Assembly: GCF_024347615.1 (NCBI RefSeq) | Contig: NZ_AP025509.1 | Span: 1-64,000 of the forward strand | Source: Vibrio splendidus | Lineage (GTDB): Bacteria > Pseudomonadota > Gammaproteobacteria > Enterobacterales > Vibrionaceae | Length of the DNA stretch: 64,000 nt | Reading direction: 5' to 3' | Translations under genes and position numbers: made by a program | Shown here: positions 18,271-25,692 of the stretch, in pieces | Numbering within the stretch: the first letter of the stretch is position 1 | How the letters are laid out: every line of letters begins with the position of its first letter | Notes under the pieces: model-generated | Database searches by the model: none | What the model was told of the DNA's origin: nothing | What the model saw: only the letters and a program-made list of their open reading frames with translations

Positions 18271-18825
18271 TTAACTGTGACTAATCGTTAACTTGGACCA
18301 CTGGATCAGCCAGTTCTTGGATTGTACTCTTTGATCAAAGATATCTCGGTTACGCTTTGGGTTGGGTGTGATTTGCAAATCAAACAAACTCTCTAAACCA
18401 AAAGACGAAATACATTCGATGTCTCCATTGAGGCTTTGCTTTACGGCCACTGCGGTCTCTTTCTCTGGCCAGTAACTCATCGCATCCAATGAGCCTTGGT
18501 AAGGTTCATCCCCATTTCTGGTGTGCATGCAGGCTTGATTGCGAACTTGCCAATTCAGTTCAGGTAACCGTTGTTTAAGCAGAGCCTCGTATTGAAGATC
18601 CGATTCGTAAGAGATATCAATGGGATCAAAGTAGATCACATCAATATCATTGAGTGGAGTCGTGGAGGCATAACCATGTAGGTGATCCCAAACGAGGTTT
18701 CTCACAAAGCCCGCAGCAACATAGCACTGCGGCAAATCCAGCTGAGCGACACAGTCTAAAACCTGCATTCGTAAGGGATCTTGTTTGATCAACGTGACGA
18801 TGTGGTTGGCTAGCGGATGTATCAT
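18271..18825 (-). CDS. Nucleotidyltransferase-family protein (DUF925/COG3575)
   Basis: A 184-residue protein. The nucleotidyltransferase-like core shows AAGFVRNLVWDHLHGY near residue 38 and the paired acidic motif NDIDVIYFDP near 60, followed by MSYWPEKETAVAV and a C-terminal helix with NPKRNRDIFDQRV. COG3575 proteins share this pattern and have no firm function. It starts inside the stop codon of the preceding monooxygenase gene (TAATG), so the two are translationally coupled. Confidence 0.85.
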   Translation of the reverse strand: MIHPLANHIVTLIKQDPLRMQVLDCVAQLDLPQCYVAAGFVRNLVWDHLHGYASTTPLNDIDVIYFDPIDISYESDLQYEALLKQRLPELNWQVRNQACMHTRNGDEPYQGSLDAMSYWPEKETAVAVKQSLNGDIECISSFGLESLFDLQITPNPKRNRDIFDQRVQSKNWLIQWSKLTISHS

Positions 18826-19112
18826 TATGATGTCGGAACATCGGTGACTTGATAATGACGAGTCACGTTCTTGGAGATTTCACCCCATTCAGACGTTTTT
18901 ACTCGCTGTTGGTGCGCTTCGAATGCTTCTCGGCTAGTGAATTCTTCATACACTTCAAAGCGATTAGGTTGCAGCGTGCTCTGACTGACTCGAAACACGA
19001 TACAACCAGGTTCTTCCAGTGTCAGTTCTTTGTGCACAACCAAGGCTTGTGTCACGGCTTCTAGGTCGTTGTCTGGCACGAGAATATGCCCTTGCAGAAT
19101 TACTTTACTCAT
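18825..19112 (-). CDS. Antibiotic biosynthesis monooxygenase (ABM)-domain protein
   Basis: About 95 residues, a single dimeric alpha/beta ABM domain: GHILVPDNDLEAVTQAL, EEPGCIVFRVSQ, and FEVYEEFTSREAFEAHQQRVK are the family's three usual blocks (strand, GC-x-F strand, and E-W/FxSxEAFxAH helix). YgiN-like quinol monooxygenases have this length; other members have unknown oxidation substrates. ATG at 19112 is preferred over 19124. First gene of a two-gene unit with the nucleotidyltransferase-like protein. Confidence 0.85.
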   Translation of the reverse strand: MSKVILQGHILVPDNDLEAVTQALVVHKELTLEEPGCIVFRVSQSTLQPNRFEVYEEFTSREAFEAHQQRVKTSEWGEISKNVTRHYQVTDVPTS

Positions 19113-19600
19113 AATTACGTCCATTTAATTACGTCTATTTAATTTTGTCCACTACGGCTTTTTTCTATAAAAAGCTTTACCCGTTACAAACATAATCCCA
19201 TTTTGATGTTGTGACGTATAGGCTAATGTGGCGATTAATTGTTCACATTGAATATAGGCCTAGTTACGCTGTAACTTTGCGGGTAAGGCGAGTAATAAAA
19301 AATAAGATGCTGGAACTAAATCCGCGTTGGTCCGGTCTATTAAATTAGTATCATTGAACTGTATTGATACTGAAATGAATTTGTCATCTGAGAGAACTAA
19401 CCTTAATTTTGAAGAGCGGCTCATAGGATTGAATTGAGCCATAGTTGATATCTAGGTCATACTTTGATGTAAATGGTACTCAAAACTCTATAAATTTTGT
19501 GATTTGTATCATTGATCTGGACATCAAACACCGTTAGATTCGAATGGTTGGCAATAAAAATAGCTCATGAAGAGCAGTTAAAGAAAAGGAAATATCCCTT

Positions 19601-19684
19601 ATGAAAAAAATGAGAAGAGCACAGCTTCATCGCGTTCGCATCCAATACTGGAAAGACACAGCGAAAGAAGCTTCAAAGAAATAA
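19601..19684 (+). CDS. Putative 27-residue basic small protein
   Basis: ATG at 19601, TAA at 19682-19684, with AAAAGGAAAT ten bases upstream, a good ribosome-binding site. The peptide (MKKMRRAQLHRVRIQYWKDT...) is strongly basic and amphipathic, without a signal sequence. I recognise no family. The roughly 480 bp before it (19125-19600) hold no other convincing gene; a 60-codon minus-strand frame there lacks a ribosome-binding site. A GCTTTA/TAAAGC hairpin follows at 19685-19701. Confidence 0.45.
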   Translation: MKKMRRAQLHRVRIQYWKDTAKEASKK

Positions 19685-19768
19685 GCTTTAAATCGTAAAG
19701 CTTTAAGATAAAAAAGCTGAAAAGCTTAATCAAATGTAAAACGCAACAAATCGATTTCATTAGCACTC

Positions 19769-19891
19769 TCAAGGACCTTCATCTGGTCGGCGACTAAAGA
19801 AATCATCCTCCAAAGAGCTGACAGGCATTAACAACAATGCATTCAATGTCAGCTCATTAATACCTTCTCTTAGATTCTCTTGTTGCTTCAC
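19769..19891 (-). CDS. Putative 40-residue small protein
   Basis: GTG start at 19891 with TAGGAG eight bases upstream; TGA at 19769. The peptide runs MKQQENLREGINELTLNAL... to RRPDEGP, has ordinary amino-acid composition with an acidic middle (LEDDFFS), and no membrane segment. It starts downstream of the ABC operon's terminator (19965-19993), so it would be a separate transcript. No family recognised; support is the ribosome-binding site and coding-like composition only. Confidence 0.4.
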   Translation of the reverse strand: MKQQENLREGINELTLNALLLMPVSSLEDDFFSRRPDEGP

Positions 19892-19964
19892 TCTGTTACT
19901 CCTAACTAAAACCCCTCTGTCCCTTTGTTCTTGTTACCCATCTCTGTATTCGCAAAGTCGTGAT

Positions 19965-19993
19965 CAAAAAAAGCTCCCGATTTCTCAGAAGCT
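19965..19993 (-). terminator. Rho-independent terminator of the GntR-ABC operon
   Basis: On the minus strand AGCTTCTGA and TCGGGAGCT pair (G-U allowed) around a GAAA tetraloop, followed by seven T (19971-19965). It lies about 70 bp after the permease stop codon. Confidence 0.75.
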
Positions 19994-20065
19994 TTGATTT
20001 AGATTTTGATATCTGATGTGGTTACCTGCTCGGGAGAGATAACACCAACGTCAGGAGCGAATGCG

Positions 20066-20923
20066 TTAACGTTGGAAGAGCGTCTTCAAACTGACATCAT
20101 CGGTTCGGTTCAGCTTTAGGCTCAGCAGATAGCCACCAACACCGATCAGTGCGTAAATACCTAGAGATAAAATCGGCGCTTCTGCAATCGCACTTAATGG
20201 GTTGCTTGCTATGAGCACATTCATTGGCAATGACGCGATGAGAGATAGGAAGTCATTGATGCCATAGAACCCAAACACGGCGACAGAGAGGAACTTAATC
20301 GCATAGCTTGAGATGAAAATGACAAGCAATGGAGAGTTTACCAGCTGCGAAATCGCTAGAGTGACGGTTGCCAGTGGCAATAAAACCAGTGCAACTAACA
20401 TCATTCGTCCAAAAAACACGACCCAGTTGCTCAGCACATAAAACAGAGATTGCTGCTCAACCAATAGCGCCAGTTGTTGTTCACTTGAGACGTTCAATAT
20501 CCAGAAGAGAAAATCTGCGAACAGCACTAACAACGCACAGATAGCCGGAATAACCACTAAACCGAAGCCTAGCTTCACGCCGTGAGTCATTGCATTGGAT
20601 ACCGGCATGCTTCTCCAAAACATTGAACTGCCTTCTTGGCGTTCTTTTCGCAGCGTTTTAGGGATATATAGCGTCGACAGGATCAGTGAAATAAGGCCCG
20701 CGCCAAAGTAGATCACTGAGTTGAGATCTTGTGCGAACTCTCTGTGGATGTCGCTCACGTCACCGTTCACTTGCATTTCAAAGAAAAACTCATGTTGTGC
20801 TGCGCCATTAAAGAACAGACCAACGAACAGTAAGAAACCACATAACGCGACAAACAGAGGCAATCGAGTGTTAACTTTGTGCTCGATGAGTTCTTTTTCT
20901 AGCATGTAAAAACTTGGATGCAT
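20066..20923 (-). CDS. ABC transporter permease (ABC-2 like)
   Basis: A 285-residue membrane protein with about six helices. It starts with a cytoplasmic MHPSFYMLEKELIEHKVNTRLPL, then a helix, a periplasmic loop, and repeated hydrophobic segments (AGLISLILSTLYIPKTLRKERQEGSSMFWRSMPV as helix plus the coupling region). The stop of the ATPase gene overlaps its start by one base. With a YtrA-type GntR regulator as first gene, the set resembles envelope-stress or antimicrobial-peptide exporters, but the substrate is unknown. Confidence 0.85.
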   Translation of the reverse strand: MHPSFYMLEKELIEHKVNTRLPLFVALCGFLLFVGLFFNGAAQHEFFFEMQVNGDVSDIHREFAQDLNSVIYFGAGLISLILSTLYIPKTLRKERQEGSSMFWRSMPVSNAMTHGVKLGFGLVVIPAICALLVLFADFLFWILNVSSEQQLALLVEQQSLFYVLSNWVVFFGRMMLVALVLLPLATVTLAISQLVNSPLLVIFISSYAIKFLSVAVFGFYGINDFLSLIASLPMNVLIASNPLSAIAEAPILSLGIYALIGVGGYLLSLKLNRTDDVSLKTLFQR

Positions 20924-21777
20924 TATGCCTTCTCCATCTGTGTTGCAAGGAATAGATCTGCGAGACCAACGTTATAGATGTTACCCAGTGATTCAACCTG
21001 CGCTTTGTATTGACCTTCCAATAACCACTTAGTAGTGCCTAGCCCTGATTGTGAGGTCAGTGGGTTGAGTTTCTGAATCTCGCTTGAATGGTTGTTTGCG
21101 ACTTCAATAATGAAATAGTCGCTCTCGATGTCTTCCATGCTTTTTTGCAGTACACAATGACCTTGCTTCAAAATCAGTACATCCGTTAATAGGTGTTCAA
21201 TTTCTGAAACCTCATGGCTTGCAATGATCATGGCGCGTTCACCGTCGTGAAACCATTCTAGTAGGTGGCGATAAAAAGTATCGCGGTACAGCAAATCTAA
21301 GCCCAGTGTCGGCTCATCTAAGATCAACACTTGAGTGTCAGTCGCGATGATGATCGCAAGGTGAAGTTGTACTTTCATCCCTTTAGAAAGCTGCTTGATA
21401 GTAGAAGACAACTTAATGTTGGTGCTGCTTAATGTCTGTTCTGCTTTTTGCTTGTTGAAGCTAGGGTGCACACCTTGTGTGTATCGAAGCAGTTGTTTAA
21501 CCGTCATCCACTCTGGTAACACGTTAACATCTGAGATGTACGACAAGTGCTGCATGAGCTCTGCGTGCTGGTGGATAGGGTGGTAGCCGTTTACTTCAAT
21601 CTCACCTTGATAGTTGTGTCCACCAAGCAGTGATTTGATCAGAGTCGATTTACCTGCGCCATTGTGGCCCAGCAGACCAAGTACTTGCCCTGGCTTTAAC
21701 TCAAAGCTGATGTTTTCGACACCCACTTGATTTGAATAGGTTTTGGTTACGTTTTTCACGGAAAGTAACGTACTCAT
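20923..21777 (-). CDS. ABC transporter ATP-binding protein
   Basis: A 284-residue ATPase: Walker A GHNGAGKST near residue 37, Q-loop region YISDVNVLPEW, signature IKQLSKGMKVQLHLA (variant of LSGGQ, with LSKGM) near 130, Walker B VLILDEPTLGLD near 153, and H-loop IIASHEVSEIEHL near 186. The LSKGM variant is common in exporters of the CcmA/YtrB type. It overlaps the GntR gene by four bases (ATGA-type) and the permease by one. Confidence 0.92.
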   Translation of the reverse strand: MSTLLSVKNVTKTYSNQVGVENISFELKPGQVLGLLGHNGAGKSTLIKSLLGGHNYQGEIEVNGYHPIHQHAELMQHLSYISDVNVLPEWMTVKQLLRYTQGVHPSFNKQKAEQTLSSTNIKLSSTIKQLSKGMKVQLHLAIIIATDTQVLILDEPTLGLDLLYRDTFYRHLLEWFHDGERAMIIASHEVSEIEHLLTDVLILKQGHCVLQKSMEDIESDYFIIEVANNHSSEIQKLNPLTSQSGLGTTKWLLEGQYKAQVESLGNIYNVGLADLFLATQMEKA

Positions 21778-22145
21778 GACTTGTCCTTTATATGTTGTGC
21801 TAGCTGTTTCACGAGTTCTTCGACACTCATATCAATGATGCCTAGCGTCTCAGCGATGGCTGGGATCTGTGTGTTGATGAATGATTGGTGTGCAGACACT
21901 TTCAATTTTTGAAGTGCCCCTTCGGCCACATACATGCCTTGGCCGCGTTTTTTCTCTACCAAGTCTTCATCCACCAGTAACTGATAGCTTTTCATGACAG
22001 TAAGGTGGTTGATCTTAAGATCGGCAGCAACCGCACGCACAGAGGGTAAGGCTTGTTGCTCTAACCAAACACCTTGAAGAATTTGGTCACTGATCTTTGC
22101 GGCAAGTTGCCTAAAGATCGGTTGGTCGTCTTTCCATTCGGTCAT
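21774..22145 (-). CDS. GntR-family regulator, YtrA type
   Basis: A 123-residue protein, too short for a full effector domain, as in the YtrA subfamily. The winged helix starts PIFRQLAAKISDQILQGVW and continues LPSVRAVAADLKINHLTVMKSYQLLVDEDLVEKKRGQGMYV, the standard GntR recognition region. YtrA-type proteins repress the ABC genes they precede. The gene overlaps the ATPase gene, and a near-palindrome is found just upstream. Confidence 0.93.
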   Translation of the reverse strand: MTEWKDDQPIFRQLAAKISDQILQGVWLEQQALPSVRAVAADLKINHLTVMKSYQLLVDEDLVEKKRGQGMYVAEGALQKLKVSAHQSFINTQIPAIAETLGIIDMSVEELVKQLAQHIKDKS

Positions 22146-22160
22146 AATTAAAACTGCATG

Positions 22161-22182
22161 GTGATATACATGTGTATAACAC
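22161..22182. promoter_or_regulatory. Candidate GntR (YtrA-type) operator
   Basis: GTGATATACATGTGTATAACAC is read in two halves: GTGATATACA and TGTGTATAACAC form an imperfect 22-bp palindrome with GTG/CAC ends and TATAC/GTATA cores, 16-37 bp upstream of the GntR start. This matches the usual shape of YtrA operators. Confidence 0.6.
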
Positions 22183-22368
22183 TATCCTTTTTATTCGAAT
22201 TGGCAAGGGTTTTATGAAAATGGATCGGATATTTTTATATTTGGATAAAGCATGTTTGGCGGGGAGGGTACTTGAAGCCTACATCCTTGTGGGCTTTCAA
22301 GCAGCTGTATGAGCGATGATTATTTGAATAGGAAATGGTTGCTCGTCAAGATTTCTATTAGGGGGAGC

Positions 22369-24114
22369 CTATTGCTCCTCTGAATCATTGGGCCGGCTAT
22401 ACAGATAGCCTTGATGTAAGTTGTAGCCTAGCTGACACAAGATATATTGCTGCCTGCGCGTTTCGACACCTTCATAAATCATCGTGATATTTGATAAGCG
22501 TCCAATCTCAGAGATATTAAGCAATACACCCTGATGGTGCTCTCCTGACTCGATATCCTTAACAAAGCAACGATCCAGTTTTAGATAGGCCGGAGAGATA
22601 ACATTGATGATTTCGATGTTGTTATTGCCCGTACCAAAGTCATCCAGAGCGATAGTGATACCAAGTTTTTTGATATCCTTAATGTTATCGATAACCTCAC
22701 ATCCATAGCCAATGTTCGAATATTCAGTAATCTCGACGACAAATTCATTCGCTTCCATCGCGGCCAAATGCTCTCTGAGCCTTGCGAAGTTCGATCCCAC
22801 CAAAGCGCTCGGACACACGTTGACACCATAGATCTCATGGCTGTTGTGTAATTTGGCTTTTCTGACCGTCTCGATGAGCAAGATAGTGTGAAAGGTGAGT
22901 AAATTGGTGCGTCTCATGGTGTTGATGAAGCTTAAAACGCCAACGTTACGCACACGAGATAGCAACTCGTAATACAGGACGCTGTTGTCTTCGGTGTTGA
23001 TGATGGGCTCTTCTTCAAAGGAGATGTGTTTCCAACGAAACAGGTAGATCATAAAGCCCAGAATATAGGAGCGATAAAGTAGTGTGGCGAGAATCAGAGA
23101 AAGCGCAGTCCACAGTACGACAATATCGTCACTGTAAAAGGTAATGGTTGCGCCGGTTGGCAGTGGTGTTTGGTAGATAGCTTTACTTTCTTCACCAAGG
23201 TTCAGAATGTAATAACCATTCTTCTGGATCGAGACCGAGTCGACTAACAGAGGCAATAGTGAGTTTTTGTATCGAGCTTCAATAGAGCGTGTAGAAATAC
23301 GCACCGTAAGGTCAATGTCATGCTTAGTGTCTGCGAAACGTGAATAAGCGAAATCGGCACTATCGTAAAAGTCATCAACTTGATCAAGGTCTACCATTTT
23401 CGATCGTGTTTTGGAGATATAACATGAACCATAAGACGTAGTCATGATGACAGAATCTAGGTTGAGCGAATGCCTTAATGAGTGCACAGCCCCTTGGTTA
23501 TCGCAACCATAGAGCATGATTTCTTCAGCAATATGTTTGGTGTTTTCGCTGTATTCATCTGCAATCTTCGTCGTATAAAGGATTTGGAAAAAGTAGACAA
23601 CGAAGAGGAAAAATGAAGAGATGGTGAACACGGTTATCAGAGCCTTAATCAGTTCTCTATGATAGGTGTTGAACATCATTTTCAACATTTCTATCTGACT
23701 GGGCTTGAATTGATTGATGTCGTACTTTGGTGCGACGCAGTTTGTAGAGCTCTTATCGAGATCGATGAAGTAACCCACCTTATAAAGGTTAGAGATAAGC
23801 TCGCTATTATTATCTACCTTTGCTTTTTTACATAAGTTTCGATACTTCTTTCTTATTGAGGCGATGATGTTTTTTAATGCATACAAACTAAACTCTTCAT
23901 CAAAATGTAATTTAAAAGACTCTTCAACATCTCGTGCAGATTGAGGGTTAGATATTGATGAGTGCTCAATAAGGTATTTGAATACAAAACTCTCTTTACT
24001 ATTAAGACTTTCCTCTGATATCTTATTGCTATTGTTCTTGATATATATTTTTTCTTCATTGTAGATCAGTTGCAAGCTCTCATTATTGTTGTTTATATTG
24101 AAAGAACAGTGCAT
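22369..24114 (-). CDS. Membrane EAL phosphodiesterase with N-terminal winged helix and CSS-type sensor
   Basis: A 581-residue protein with an unusual domain order. Residues 30-118 look like an OmpR/ToxR-type winged helix (SFKLHFDEEFSLYALKNIIASIRKKY; NLYKVGYFIDL is the typical wing end). Then a helix near 157-178, a periplasmic segment with two Cys (YGCDNQG near 204, GSCYIS near 228) like the CSS domain, a second helix near 330-350, and an EAL domain from about 365. Its c-di-GMP-hydrolysis residues appear intact: YELLSR (EAL variant ELL), GVNVCPS, EITEYS, LDDFGTG, LKLDRCF, YEGVET, LHQGY. It should cut c-di-GMP in the cytoplasm in response to periplasmic redox, and may bind DNA from the membrane. 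AGGAG precedes the ATG. Confidence 0.85.
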   Translation of the reverse strand: MHCSFNINNNNESLQLIYNEEKIYIKNNSNKISEESLNSKESFVFKYLIEHSSISNPQSARDVEESFKLHFDEEFSLYALKNIIASIRKKYRNLCKKAKVDNNSELISNLYKVGYFIDLDKSSTNCVAPKYDINQFKPSQIEMLKMMFNTYHRELIKALITVFTISSFFLFVVYFFQILYTTKIADEYSENTKHIAEEIMLYGCDNQGAVHSLRHSLNLDSVIMTTSYGSCYISKTRSKMVDLDQVDDFYDSADFAYSRFADTKHDIDLTVRISTRSIEARYKNSLLPLLVDSVSIQKNGYYILNLGEESKAIYQTPLPTGATITFYSDDIVVLWTALSLILATLLYRSYILGFMIYLFRWKHISFEEEPIINTEDNSVLYYELLSRVRNVGVLSFINTMRRTNLLTFHTILLIETVRKAKLHNSHEIYGVNVCPSALVGSNFARLREHLAAMEANEFVVEITEYSNIGYGCEVIDNIKDIKKLGITIALDDFGTGNNNIEIINVISPAYLKLDRCFVKDIESGEHHQGVLLNISEIGRLSNITMIYEGVETRRQQYILCQLGYNLHQGYLYSRPNDSEEQ

Positions 24115-24962
24115 GGCTCAACTCCTAAGCGACAGTTATTATATTTATGTGATTGATGTGTATTGGCTGGGATTTTCATTCAACCTAAGAGTCCTTTCCA
24201 AATAATATAACCAAAATGTCACCATTTTCTCTTAAGATGTTGATACTAATCGCAGAATTTGGGCTTGAATGAAAGGTTATGGAGATGTTCATCCAAAAGT
24301 TGAATTTATAAATGAAAGCCAATGATTTACAAGGGGTAAAGGGGATTTATCCATTTGTTTTGGTATTTATCCATTTCACCGCATCTATGTGGAAGGTTTA
24401 GCTACTGGATTTAGAGGTTTCTAATGTAGCTTTTGGTGGTATTCATTCGGTTTATTGATGTGTGAGATTTATCAGAATTTTTCAGGATAAACTTAGATTA
24501 TGTCAATTTATGTAATGTTAATATAATTTAATTGAGACATGATTTTAGTAATTGAATTATATGGCTAGATGATGGCACTGATAATATTGTATTTTGAGTT
24601 TGCTTTATTTGTATTGTTACGTCTTGTTAAATAATGAAATTTTTAGGTGGGAAGTTTTAGATAGCACGAGGATGCTATTTTTATTTATATATTTATACCT
24701 ATCTATTTATGAAAGATGTTTAATCAAAACACTGTTGATATATATCAGACATGCACCTATGTAGATCTTTATAGGCTAATTATAAAAAATAAGATATGAA
24801 TAAGGTTCATGTTATAACGTAAACAGCACTTAAAAATGTAAGTAGCAACAACTTAACCCTATTCGTATTATTTTTGAACAAATTTATCGTAACCACATGA
24901 TATTCAAAGAGCTGTCTCGATGGTTTAGCTCTAACTTCTGAATGAGTAAAATAGTTGAGTAT
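24115..24962. other. 848-bp AT-rich intergenic region with an orphan terminator-like hairpin
   Basis: No convincing gene in either strand. It holds the promoter side of the winged-helix/EAL gene, a direct repeat ATTTATCCATTT (24345-24356 and 24365-24376, 20 bp apart), and a plus-strand terminator-like hairpin ATAGCA-CGAGGA-TGCTAT (24661-24678) followed by TTTTATTT. Nothing upstream of that hairpin looks like a protein gene, so a small RNA is possible. Confidence 0.5.
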
Positions 24963-25442
24963 TCAACATGCGCCATCAAGTACGACGATTTGAGGTTCTT
25001 TTTCTGGTTGATAGAGCACCTGACAAAAGTCACCTTCAGGTGAATAGGTGTAGCTATCTGCGTCAAAAGAGATAGCAGCTACTCTTTCGGCATTGCTGCC
25101 AGGATCGACTTCTTTGTTGATCACGTGAAGCTCTGTTCTGTCGATATTGAGCAGCCTTCTTAGTGAATCCACATAAGCTATTGGGTAGCCATGACAGACG
25201 TAGTAGGTTTCAATTTCCGTTTTTTCTACATAGTTGCACTCTCCCTCAACGCCAGCAATCGCAGACTTGGCGTAGATCATATCGATACCGGTACGTAGGT
25301 TACCCGCTACGTCGTGTATTTTACTCGCACGTGCGCTTCCTTGAACGTTTAAGAACTTGACCATAGCCGTGGCAGAAAGGATAGCCAAAATTAAGACAGC
25401 GATGATAAGTTCTAAAAGAGTGAAGCCGTTTTGTCTTCTCAT
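24963..25442 (-). CDS. Type IV pilin-like protein (MSHA-type prepilin)
   Basis: A 159-residue prepilin. Cleavage motif QNG/FTLLELIIAVLILAIL at the start (Gly-Phe junction, Glu at +5) with the long N-terminal helix, then a globular domain. Four Cys: CNY near 75, CHG near 89, CQV near 144 and the terminal GAC, the last two like the C-terminal disulfide loop of pilins. No assembly genes are nearby, so it would have to use an MSHA or type II secretion machine encoded elsewhere. It is flanked by c-di-GMP enzyme genes. Confidence 0.85.
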   Translation of the reverse strand: MRRQNGFTLLELIIAVLILAILSATAMVKFLNVQGSARASKIHDVAGNLRTGIDMIYAKSAIAGVEGECNYVEKTEIETYYVCHGYPIAYVDSLRRLLNIDRTELHVINKEVDPGSNAERVAAISFDADSYTYSPEGDFCQVLYQPEKEPQIVVLDGAC

Positions 25443-25692
25443 ATTTACCGATTATTTGATCTGATTGAGGGGCTGCATGAGGGTAATCTAAATACCAAAG
25501 CCATTACAGAAGGTAGGTATATCTGTTATATGGCTTACAGGTTGATTTTTCTCAATAATTGCATAATAAACAATGCTTTAACTTCGGCTTATCGTTGTTG
25601 GCCGCAATGTAAGCATACGTAAGCGTTGATGCGGGTATCACTCTCTGGACTAAGTAGTGTTCAAAAACTCTAACTTATTGATAAATAAGTTT

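Noticed and set aside
19260..19442. 60-codon minus-strand ORF
   Set aside because: No ribosome-binding site, odd composition, no recognisable family; likely chance.
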